A stretch of DNA of 64,000 bases, taken from assembly GCA_047495785.1 (NCBI GenBank), contig JBLDXI010000041.1:101815-165814 (forward strand). The letters are read 5' to 3'. The notes below the pieces were generated by a model. It saw only the letters and a program-made list of their open reading frames with translations, was not told where the DNA came from and made no database searches. The translations under genes were made by a program, and so were the position numbers. The first letter of the stretch is position 1, and every line of letters begins with the position of its first letter. This document shows, one piece after another, positions 34,223 to 46,653 of the stretch. The stretch comes from Lepidodermella squamata. Taxonomy: Eukaryota > Gastrotricha.

Positions 34223-34685
34223 TCAGCCAAACAATTCTTGGGTTCGCGGTAAACCTCTTCGCGTTAAGCTGCAATCTGGAGCCGCAATTTTAAAGATAGT
34301 GAATGATATATCACGAGGTTTTTGAAAGGGATAAATTTTGTAAGCCTGTACGCACAAAGATTTCGATGCAAATGACTTATAAAAATGACTTATACAAATA
34401 CGCCGCTGATGATATGGATGGCATGTAGAAAACTAGCATGACGAGGGTCCACAGATAGGTCTCAAATCAGTCAATCACTTGTTTCGGCGCTTCAGAGTCA
34501 TGGGTTCACCTAGGTTTACAGCTACCGTTCAAAAGGCTTGCCGAAAAGGACTCAATACAGCAATACAGCACCTCAGTATAATGCTTATACATTATTTGTT
34601 GTCGCGACTTGCCGAAAATAGAAACGAATGGCACAATGCATTTGATGCGCAGAAAAAATGGTGTTCAGCTTGTTTCTAGTGATCA

Positions 34686-34697
34686 GGCACGCCACTG
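34686..34697 (-). mobile_element. Solitary hAT-like terminal sequence (CAGTGGCGTGCC on the minus strand)
   Basis: On the minus strand it reads CAGTGGCGTGCC, similar to the terminus at 39585 (CAGTGGCGTAGCC). CAGTGG-type ends are common in hAT transposons and their MITEs. No partner end or transposase is visible, so this is a weak call. Confidence 0.25.
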
Positions 34698-35721
34698 ACT
34701 TGGCGAATTTGCAAAAAGTTAGTTGTACGCCATCTATTTCCGGAACACCGCCACGATATTGTCACCCCACTGGCCTGCCATTTTTACATTTCTTCAAACG
34801 AGCCTGACGTTAATTTGAGGCTCTCATTCATTCGAGCTGACATTTTTTCGGGCAGTCAGATACTCTTATTCATCGTGAGGCGTTTCGTCATCAAGGTCGA
34901 TTTAAAAGCCGGATCAACTGGATATCCGCATTTGCTTCATTTGCGATGATGAATAAATTGTCTTAATACTCTTATTAGATTTTAGTTAGATAAGGACCCA
35001 TCGATTTCTTGTTCACGAGCATGTGAATATGGATGAAATGAAACAAACTCATGGACAAATAGGGTTTTCAAGAAAACAATTCCATCAAACTGTATTTTGA
35101 ATGGTTTATTGCTGTCCACATTCATCGGCAAGAATCATAAAAAGTAATAAAGCGCCTTTCCGTTTTCCAGCTTAACAACTGATGGGACAACCCATTACCA
35201 CCATCAAGTACAATAAAAATTTGAAGACTGGCCGTTTCCGAGATTTTTTTTCATTCTTTCGGCATTTCGTTCTCAATACAATAAATGTGGCCGCCGTGTT
35301 TTTGATTTTATGATTGCGCAAGTTACAAGCTAGTTTTCACATTTCATAGCAACAATGGCAGAAGTCAATAATAAAACAGTACCGGACTGTCGAGTTTACA
35401 GATCAGAAGAAATAATATGGTAATAATATTGACGCAAATAATGGTGATTATTAACAACGGCGAGGGTGAGAAATGTACAGGTTGAGCTTCAAGTATAATA
35501 GGGTACAATGCATCGATAGAAAAACATAAACTTAAACAAAAACGAAAATAGAAACAACAACAATGATTGGGTCTTTTGTTACAGATTGTCCATACGTAAT
35601 TTCTACATCAACCACAACAAGGGAAGAAAATTTACAAAAAAAGACAGATAATAAATTTTCAAAGCGTAGGTGCGAGGGATGCGATAACAGTGGTGCACAA
35701 GTTCCACAGAGAAGCGACAAA

Positions 35722-36981
35722 TCATCGCCGATTGTTCGGTAGATACGGCGGTGGCGGTGGTGCTGTGACTTGCCATGTCGATTGAACCGGAATTTGAGGG
35801 TACAGCCGTTGACTGTTAGCTGGATTCGCAGATAGCGCCATGACCTCCTCGAGTTTCGCCGACAGCGTCGTGACGTCCCGTTCTTCGACCATCGGTGCCG
35901 ATGCGTAGTTGTAGGGTGGAGGCGCGGGTGGCCCAACGCTGGGCTCCTCGTCGAACGCCTCAACTGTGTCGTCGTCTTCGTACTCGCTGTCCGAGTCGGC
36001 GGCCGGGCGCTGCATGACCGGCTCGGAACAACGCCGTTTCACGCGGCTCTTGCTGCGATGTCGCCGACCGCCGCAATGGCACGTGCATTTCTTGTGACCA
36101 GCGCTGGTCTTAGCGAGCTTCGCCCGCGCAGCTGCTACGAGAGCTCGGCTGGCTTCGGCCCCTTCGTAACGCACATCCGACAGTTGCGGGCATTGACTGA
36201 CGGAAACTTCGGCATCAGGTAACAAGGTGGCGATCCGCCGCTGGGCTTCGAATATTATCGAGCAGTGTTCGCCGAGTTTGACATACGCATTCGCAAGATT
36301 CGATAAACTTTTCTGAAATAAGAAGATTTACAATCAATAAAATGCTAAAGCGTAAGATGGCGATATTCTAAAAATTAAAGAAATTTTTTCCTCTAAAAAT
36401 CTTAAAAAATTCCATGAGAAAAAGTCGTATGACCTTGTTGAATGTTGTATGGAATAAACAAGAATGCAACCAACCTTGAGATGGAGCAGCTTCTGAACCT
36501 CGTTTTCGCGAAGTGTTGCTTGTACGGCAGCGTCTTGCTCGTTCGATTGGTAGACAGGGGCTCGAGCGTTTTGAACGTTGGCGAGTAACTGACGGTGTTG
36601 CGATTTCGATTCCTTCTTCGATTTCGAGGCGACAGTCAGCGAGTGTTCTTCGATGTCGACGATGCGGGAGAGAGTTCGTTCGAAATCAGCCAGCTCGGTC
36701 TTGAAGTCGGTTTGCGACTCGAGCCACATGAAGTCCAGCTCCGAGATCTGGTGCACGACGTCGCGGATGGCTGCGTTGGGCTCGCGAGACGCCCATTTGA
36801 GCAGTTGCTGGACAGCCGTGTGCTGCGCCGATGCCAGCGAATCGACAGCCTTGCGAACGCTGCGCCCGGCCGAAATAGCCGCGGTCAGCTGCTGTGGGTC
36901 ACCCGTGGCAGTAAAGCCGGGGCCCTGTGGGTTGTCGACCGCCTGAAGACGGTGTCTGATGGCGTCGACAAACTTGTCCAT
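35722..36981 (-). CDS. Helical protein with two C-terminal PPxY motifs, family not recognised
   Basis: Exons 36475-36981 and 35722-36312 (gttggt donor, tatttcag acceptor, phase 0) give 1,098 nt, 365 aa. The first ~205 residues are predicted helical with amphipathic repeats (ISELDFMWLESQTDFKTEL, RIVDIEEHSLTVASKSKK, LSNLANAYVKLGEHCSIIFE). They look like a three-helix BAR-type membrane-curving domain, but I cannot confirm this from the sequence. A Cys/His/Arg-rich patch (HKKCTCHCGGRRHRSKSR) follows, which might bind metal or act as a nuclear signal. Next comes an acidic stretch (DSDSEYEDDDTVEAFDEE), then two PPPY motifs (APPPYNY and PPPPPYLP) that are textbook ligands for WW domains such as those of NEDD4-type ligases. 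No signal peptide. The splice junction lies inside the helical domain. Confidence 0.75.
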
Positions 36982-39584
36982 AGCAGCAGCACAAAAAATA
37001 TAAAGAGGTAGAAACTAATCTAAACCCCCTAGAAAAACAAACAAATACTGCGTTAGAAACGGTGGCGTGTCGGGTGTGAGCTAAGTGGATTGGAGGGTCA
37101 CTCAACGGATTAATGCCCAGTGACCAGACGCCGGCGACAAGTGACCGTGACTCAGTCGCGCGCGGCCGCCACCACGCACGGGCGCGAGATAAGCCGCCAA
37201 AGGAAGCAACAGCTGGCGGCTCGCGCAGCTGACAACACTTCACAGAAACAGCGTTGGCGAAATGGTGTCGCTGTCGAGCACGCGATAATTGCCCGTCTTA
37301 TCGCTTATTCCGATTCAACTCGCCACCGTAAAACCGGCGGCATAAAAAAAATCGGGCCATCAGATAAATTGATGACAATCCTGCGGCTTCTAACGGCTTC
37401 TATACGCGACAGTAAAAATGATAGGAAATAGCATGAGGCCAAGATGTGAATGCAGAGCAGAAGTGTTGAAGAGGGAAGAAACTCGCAGCTGGTTTGCGTA
37501 GAAAATAAAGCAGTATTTCTGGCCGTATTATATTGCCGTATTACGAGCGTGTTAAGGTCGAGCGACTCTAGGCCGAAATCGTGTGCTCATGAGCCATTCT
37601 GTCTAATGCGCGCATCCGGTGTTCGAGGGTGAACTGCGGCTGACCCATCACCGGTTGCGTAACCTGTTAATATAATGCGCGGCACCACTCGCATTAATAT
37701 TTATTATACGCGCGCGAAAAGGCGCCGGGCAGATGATGAGCCGACAACATGCAACCCGCATCATCTCGCCTGCGCCCGCGGCACCACGAAAAACAGCTAA
37801 CATCGGAAAGCGCTCTATTAACCGAGTGCGATGCTGCCCTATATGTGACAGGCGGCGGATGTCGCTGTAACGAGCCTGTCACCGGCTGTAATGATGCGAT
37901 GATGCGCCGAACCAGCAGGGTGTCACGCACTCGATGGGTCCAAAGAACCCGAAATGACGCGTGGGCACGATCGCCAGCGATCGCCAGCCATATGGGCAAT
38001 AGAACGCGAATAGGCTGTTCGCACGATTGGGTCAAATTGGAGCGAACGAGTCGGACGGCGACGTGGAGCAGCGGGAAGATGCACACATTATTAGCACGTA
38101 ACGCGGAATGCGATCTGCAAATGCACAGATGTAGCGACACGTGCCATCAGCCACTACTATACTACTAATCGGCAACATGTAATAGAGCAATAAACACACC
38201 ACACAGCGACAACACAGCGAAGCGCGGACAAGTGTCGACGCCAAGCCGACCGGCGTGTAATTGAAATTTTGCGACGCTCACAGCACAGGTTGTAAAAACA
38301 AAGAGACAACTGCGGGCCAAAATAAACCGTCAACAACTCGTCATGCAACAACCGAAAACGTCTCTCGCAGCGCAGGAACGCGATAGTGCCAAACTGCGAA
38401 GTGTTGTGCAACTGAGACGCGTGATTAGTGTGCATCGTTTTCTTGCGCAAGTTGTGATTTATTGCCTAATTTTGTTGAGAAAGTGCTGTCGAAAACTGGT
38501 GTGCGCGCAATGCAGAAACTGCTGTAATTAGTAAGCTAACAGCTTAGCCACGACCGGGCGCCGGGATTATCGGCCATAAAACTGCGCGAGGTCAGCACGG
38601 CGAAGAATTTGAACATGTGCGTCAAATATGCGTGAGGGCAATAAGTAATAGACCCTCGAGGGTAAAAGGCTGCCGAGATCGAGTGGGGCGGTCGGCCAGG
38701 TGCACATTTGGCCAGGTAATAAAAACAGAAGGCGGCAGTAAGAGCAAGCGTAAATAACAAAAGGGGTGCTTATCAAAAGGCGAAAATTCGAACACAGATG
38801 CGCACACTAAGATCGATGTCGGCGAGGGTCATGTTTCACACAAACAGAAGGCAGGTAGCTGATGGGCCACCAAATTGCAACGTTCGATCTCGCAGACAGC
38901 TAACATATGCGCTAGTTTGCAATTGCAGAATGCGCTCAGCCAGCTGGAAATATTAGCTGGCCAAGTTGAATGATCTCTCAACGTCCTCTTGGATTGAAAA
39001 GGCGCTATTATGGGCAATACGTAAATCGTCATCATTCACTGACACAAAAAAACGATTAACTTGACAGTGTATGAATAAATAGGGAATATTCCGTTACAAA
39101 GAAAAAAATGCAATAAATCGCAGGGCACACCAAGGGCGCAAGCTCTACAAGAAAAATTGCAGCTGCAAGTGTTCAGGTAAAAACAGTATTATTTTCCTAT
39201 TATTTTGAAGTAATCATCCGCGAAATTTGCAGCCATGCAATAAATATTTCCACCACTTCGTAGGGTAAATGTCGCAGTGGCTGAATGAAAAAAACGATCA
39301 GAACTCGGAGCTATTGTTTAATTAGCGGTTGAAATCAAGAAATGAGTGTTTTAGCGCAGAAAGTGAATAGGTAATAAATAATAGAGTATCCGATTGAATA
39401 AGGCAACTCCACACCAGATTCAATTACGGATTTGTCAGAGCCTATAAACTAGGATTTAGAGCGGAGATCCCTTGTGAGAAAAATAGAATATGTATTTTGT
39501 CACTTATGAAGCAACGGGAGCTTGTTCCCTTGTTTCCGCGGCACGAAAATGCCTGCCCACGGGGCAGTAAAATAATGCCGAATT

Positions 39585-39600
39585 CAGTGGCGTAGCCAGG
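39585..39600 (+). mobile_element. Solitary hAT-like transposon terminus and decayed body
   Basis: CAGTGGCGTAGCCAGG at this site is a typical terminal sequence of hAT-type elements or MITEs. The following ~240 bp include GCGAGCGAGGCGAGC, a phrase often seen in such elements. The opposite inverted end is not found within several kb, so the element is broken. Confidence 0.35.
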
Positions 39601-40844
39601 AGTTTTTTAGGGTGATAATTTTGTACCCTCGAGTTCAAAATTTTCGGCAACCTAATAAATGTTTCAAAAATTCCGTTTGCGAGCGAGGCGAGCTTAGCTG
39701 ACGATTTTTCGAGCATTTTAGAGCCGAAAATGGGCTTAAAATGCATTAAAAGGATTCATAGGAAACTTTTAGTTGGTGACCACTTTCAGGAATTTTTCGG
39801 ATAGTCTTTTTTCCCCGATCCCGATTCCCCGCTTGTAAGACTGTCTCACCCATATTTGTTGGAAATTTGTTGGGTGTTGACAAATAGCTATTATATTATT
39901 ACAGGTATATCATATGTGGATATCCACCGATATCACTCGTATATTGGTGTTATCCGGCGTCAAACAACGTAAAATCCGGATAATATGCCTATAATGAGCA
40001 CGCAAAATATTACGCATCAATTGAATCAACTTGCAAATAATAACTGTTCAAAACAAGCCGGAGGAATTCAGTTGAATTTTGTCTTAACTTGCTGCTTTGC
40101 TCACCTGATTAATTGTCAGCAGTTGACTTGAGATGGATGATGGATCTTTTATAGCCATAAAATGAATCAAAATATGGGTTTAAATATCGGGCGTTGAGTC
40201 GCGGCCAACAAAATGGAACATTTTTGGGATCTGCAGGATCTTTCAAGTGAATAATTTGGGAATACTGCTAATTTATCAGAATTAACAACTAATAACAGGA
40301 AATTAAACAGCTTCGCGCGCGTCAACATTCGGTTTTAACAGCCAAATTCCATTGAAATAACACGTAAAAGGTCGATTTGCTGGTGATGATTTCAAACATT
40401 CTGCATCATATTTCGTTATGCTTAGAGACATTTATAAACCAAAGACGGCCGATTTTTGAATTTGGTTGCAAACATGGTGATTTAACAATCACTACTCTAG
40501 CTAGATTTCTAATACAAGGATACCGTTACAATTTATGTAGCCAATGAAAATTACTAATGTGGACACGTTTCTTAAATACACTGGAACAGGGGCAATCAGT
40601 CGACGCCGCTGGTCTGCTGTCTACTCGAATTTGGCAATGAGAATTGAAGGCGATGGCAATGCCGCTCATGACACATAACAAACATTAAACTAACTACCAG
40701 CTAACCCCATGACTAATGTTAAATGTTGAATGTTGAATGCTAGTAGGTTGAGGCGAAACAGGTCAGTTCCACAGTGTAGGTAATATTTGAGCGTCGGGGT
40801 TGCGAGGCGCGAGGAGTTGGCCAACCTTCGATGATCGTTACAAT

Positions 40845-40882
40845 GAGTTTCATCGATGATCATTCGATGATCGATGAAACTC
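40845..40882. repeat. Inverted repeat, 13-bp perfect arms
   Basis: Arm 40845-40857 GAGTTTCATCGAT is the exact reverse complement of 40870-40882 ATCGATGAAACTC, with a 12-bp loop that repeats GATG/CGAT elements. It sits 1.6 kb before the MEF2 start codon. Confidence 0.7.
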
Positions 40883-42462
40883 GATTTTAACCGCTTTGGA
40901 CCGTTTGGAGTGAAAGAGCCAACGGCAAAACAGCAAAACGTAAAAAATCATCAACATCGACATGAAACAATGACTATGCCTCTGCCTTCGGCGTTCACTG
41001 CTGCCACCCCTATCTTGGTGCGAACCCCACGCAACACCTCAACTAAATATTATTTCCTTCTTATGGGGTTAATTGCCGTGGCATGCGATTTGCGGTGCCC
41101 TCTCAGTCCAGGCGAAGACTCGGAATCAATTGGCAAAGAAAAAAAAGAAAAGCGGCAGCAGATATTTATGTTTGCCAAAGTCCAAACGGAAAATCAATCA
41201 ATGTATGTACTTGAGCGTTGAATTCGCAGGAGGTCTTCATCCAACAGTGAAGTCAAAGTCTAAGGGCGTTTGACGTTTCACTTTTTCGCTTTTTGAATTT
41301 TCCGCCAAAATATAAAATATTTGGAAATATATTTATATTGCAGTCACAGTTTTGTCAGGTCTAAATTATTAAATATAGTTCAAGTGCTACTTGGCTGAGT
41401 ACCCGCGACAAAAAAGAATGATCACGTCCTACGCTGATGTCGCGAGAGGAATAGGAAAGCACCAAGGGCGGCCCCTTCCTTATAGGCCCCTCGTCGGTGC
41501 TATTTTTGTGCACTGGATATTTGCCTGTCTCCTCGTTTCCACATGTTTATTAGACGAGCGAATTCTTGGTTTTTCCTACGTTTAACCTAGCATCCCGAAG
41601 CTTTGCCATGCAAACCGACTCCCTTGCTTTTCACCAAGCATTTCAGCGCTTGGGCATGATGCTGACTGGAATTCGATGCATGAAATGGCATCGGCCGAAG
41701 TTCAGTTGCTTTAACCGAGAATATGCACGCTGCTTACTGGGTCATGGCTAATAAAGCGTTCGCTTACATTCAGTGATTGACTGCAACCAAGTCGCGTCCA
41801 ACCACCTTTGGTGGGTATTGAATTTATCGATTAATAATTGTTTACGAAGGTTCTTGTGAAAATTTCCAAGATTCTGTGGACTTCAGCCTTTCGTGTCTAC
41901 TTAAAGGCTAACGGTTGCTTAGTTTGCTTCTTGTACGCCGTTCGAAATTTACTAATGATCGACCTAAAATCTAAAACACCATGGACTTAGCTCGTTTGAA
42001 GGCACAAATTAGGCTGTAAAAATAGTTCACATGCTATAGCTTTTCGCCTATGTATTTCTATGACAGCCTAAGGCGTAGGTTCCGGCCATTGAGAATTCAG
42101 ATTGTTCATCAATCAATCAAGTTCATCAACAATGATCAACAGCATCTTCTCTTCGGCTCTGCTTCAAATATAATACCAATTTCACGTAGCAAGTAGCCCA
42201 TGTTTAATCCTTAGACCCTGTCTAGTTGTTGTTTGTTTGAATGTTGAGAGTTGATTGGAAATTGTCAGTCATAACTTTGTTGACCTCGAACGTTTCTTGA
42301 TCGAGTGAATGATAATGCGACACCGTAGAGCACAAGTGAGACATCCGGTCGAAAAAGCATCTGTTCGCCCGCGGCAGGAAAAACTGCAACTTTCCTGCGG
42401 TCTCAGCTATTTCATTACCATCTTCATATCTATATGCAGGTCTTCATTTGTTTCATTCTTAG

Positions 42463-43892
<1,430 letters not shown>

Positions 43893-45470
43893 AAATCCGC
43901 TCTTCAGTTTGTTTTTAATCTGATGCTGAATTACCGTTTCGTTTCGCTAAGAATTGCTGGTTGTTATTTTAGCTTTGTTGTTTGTCGTTGTTGTACCGCG
44001 TACGGGTTCGTCCTTGGCTTTGCAATATGTGCATCTTCTGTGACCGGGACTCGTTCAACTTGAATGTGAAATTCTGTTAAATTTCATGTGAACAACTACT
44101 TTTAATGCCATTTCCATTTCATGAGCAAATCTTGCTAAGTGATTCATTCACAATTAATCTATGTCGAGTCCGTTTCAAAAGTGTGGGTAGGCTAATTTTG
44201 CGGTTGCGGTTTTTACTCGGTCTTCTGACAGCACTGTTTTTGCCAAAGGCTTTAAGGTCATGATTCGGAGTTGCACACGCGAGTGGGTATTTTATTATAA
44301 ACTATAATGGAAAAATTGTCATGCATTCACAAATACTAATATCCATAGGTAGTATTAACGCTACTGCTACAAAGTTGTACACAATGTTGTTTATCGTTAG
44401 ATATCTTTATCAGTAAATCACGCGTTTTCTGTGTTCATCGATGTGAAAGCCCTTATCTAAAGATGATATGACTATTATCAAGATTGTTTCAAGGAACCTG
44501 ATACCTTATCATCCCGTGTGCGTTTTCTGATGGAATGCTGTTGTGGCTCACTGCTTAGTGTCCTCGATTTTTTGGTTGCGTTACTCTCTCGTATTTTCCT
44601 CCTCTCTTTGCTCCGCCTTGCACACGTCGGGTCAAGTTTAAGTCGAATCTGCGCAATTTGTGTAAAATATTAAATCGCAAGGACCTTCTGTTATTGTTTT
44701 CTCTTGCTGTTTCTTTCGTTGTATTTTGGCCTTGATGTCCTGAATGCATGACAACTGTCGAATTTTACTGGCTTGTGCCGGGGTCACGGGTCACATTCCT
44801 AGGCTTGTTATGTTTCTAATTAATTGTTTGTCTGATATGCATTCGAATGTTTGCGCATGATATCTGCTCGTGTATGTAATGATACTTCAGCTCCTGTAAA
44901 CTCGTCCCGTCCGAGATGTCGGATTGCCCTGTATTTGCGAATTTTTTTTGGTTAAAATTAAGACTCAAGAATACTTTCCCAGCTTCATATTTATATCTAT
45001 TTTTCGAGCGCGCAATGTTCTTTATTTTTTTCAGCGTTGTCATCATTCTCTTATAAATTTCTTGCTGTAGCAACACCGGTTGTGGTGGCATCGTGAAATC
45101 GAAAATTCTGTATGATAACGGACGTGATTGAATGATAGAGAAAGATTTATGATGAGTGGAAATTTATAAAATATGAAGAATTGCCTCATCTTATATACCT
45201 TATTTGAATTTATTAAAGAAATAATTCTATTACACACTGATTCTATCATCAATGTCTGCATATTGATTGGATGTTCTGCGCATCGTTGAAACGTAACGCC
45301 GGTTTCTTTTCTGAAAATGACCGTCACCAGAACGCACCGAGTCGTGCGCGCCACTTTGCACACACATGTTGGTAGCAAAAAACAACAATAAAAGAAAAAA
45401 TGAGCCAACGCGTTTTTTCTGTTTCAAAGTCCGAAATCTCGAGTTACATCTGTGGGTGGGCAATGTCGAT
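43893..45470. other. Intergenic, MEF2 3' UTR side
   Basis: No gene recognised. A 121-codon minus frame (45043-45408) and a 91-codon one (44816-45091) lack any coding signature. It probably includes a long MEF2 3' UTR. Confidence 0.45.
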
Positions 45471-45474
45471 TCCA

Positions 45475-45480
45475 TTTATT
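45475..45480 (-). terminator. Candidate polyadenylation signal of the cysteine-rich gene
   Basis: AATAAA on the minus strand (TTTATT on +), 35 nt after the stop at 45515. Confidence 0.5.
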
Positions 45481-45514
45481 CAAAATTAATCCTTATTTCA
45501 TTTTCATTTACACA

Positions 45515-46653
45515 TTATGAAGAAGATGATGAAAAAACGACTGCTAATACTGAACCACTTGCGATGGCCATCGTCATCAGCCGCCACGGGAATGGCTGTT
45601 GGCCGCTATTTGTCAGACGCGCCACCGCTTCAGACAAGTCATAAGCGAGTTTCGATTGCGGGGACACGGTCGGTGCTTGGTTTACCACTGGAAACGAGGT
45701 GTTGAAGTAGCCAATTTTCGGAAAATTGATTGAACAGCTGCAAGTGCAGCGCTCATATTTCTGCGCATCGCACCTCGAACAGCTTGACTGGTAATTTTCG
45801 CAACCGGAAGGCAAACACGAAGTGACTTCGCTGCAAATAAATCGAGAAATCATTGAAAAGCAAATAGTAATAGTCAGCTTTTTCATACCTGGTCGAGCCA
45901 CCCCAAGTCGTGCGACGTTCTACGAGGCACCCGATACATTTATATTCGTCGTAGTCCTTCGTTTTCGCAGTCACATTACACGGTATAGGATTTTCAGGCT
46001 CTAAATATTCAAGTTGTAAGTTGTACGTAATCAGTAATAAGTATATGATTTCATCTAATTAACAAACTTGGTCCGTTGCAAAAGTCAGAATCACAACATT
46101 CACATTTCTTCTCCGCCAAGCTTCCGATTAGAACAGGCACCGGTTCTTTATTGAAGATGAATTTTGGGCGTTCAAAGGTGGTTTCGTCAAGCTAGAAACG
46201 TACAATGTATGCAATGCTAACATTTACAAAGTAAAAAACGCGGACACTCACCGGACAAGTGTAGCGCCCGTGCTTGCAGGACAAGCCTTCGGCGGTGCCA
46301 CAGGAACGCCGAATCATCCTAAGTTGCACCGGATGATAGGCTAATTATCGCCGAACACAGGGGACAAATATGCTACATACCTAATCGGATAAAGATTCGC
46401 GTCAACGCCATCGCCAACATCTTGCGTGACTGTCAAAGTAAGACAGACTGTGCAGTAGTTTTCCAAGCTGGTTGAAGTAAGCGGTCCAACAACGGCGGCA
46501 CTGGAATCTCGAAGGACACTTGAAGCGTCGTAGCACACGAGAGAAACGGCTGTAAGTAGTTCAGTTTCTGTATATATAGCTCGTGATGATTATTCAGATA
46601 GGCTTACCACAGCGAGTTATAATCGATAATAGCAAAAATAGAGTCGTTTCCAT
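45515..46653 (-). CDS. Secreted cysteine-rich protein with two Ly6/ET-like modules
   Basis: Exons 46608-46653, 46381-46549, 46252-46318, 46068-46191, 45889-46000 and 45515-45830 give 834 nt, 277 aa, all phases matching. METTLFLLLSIITRCAVS is a signal peptide. Module 1 (~20-130) has cysteines in the order LVCYD, YCTVCL, RRSCG, LSCKHGRYTC and KKCECCDSDFCN. This last block is the C-x-C-C...C-N ending typical of Ly-6/three-finger-like folds and of nematode cysteine-rich modules. Module 2 has IPCNV, YKCIGCLVE, TSCLPSGCENYQSSCSRC and ERCTCSCSIN, so it appears to repeat the pattern. The C-terminus carries a short hydrophobic stretch (MTMAIASGSVLAVVF) followed by Ser, which could serve GPI anchoring or be a weak membrane segment. 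Function unknown; I only infer an extracellular or surface role. Confidence 0.75.

Larger units (their letters stand above)
32650..35721. other. Intergenic, 3 kb, with repeat traces
   Basis: No gene recognised. It contains the second copy of the dispersed 65-bp repeat (34158-34222) and a hAT-like terminus (34686-34697). The left end should include the DCDC2-like promoter. Confidence 0.45.
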
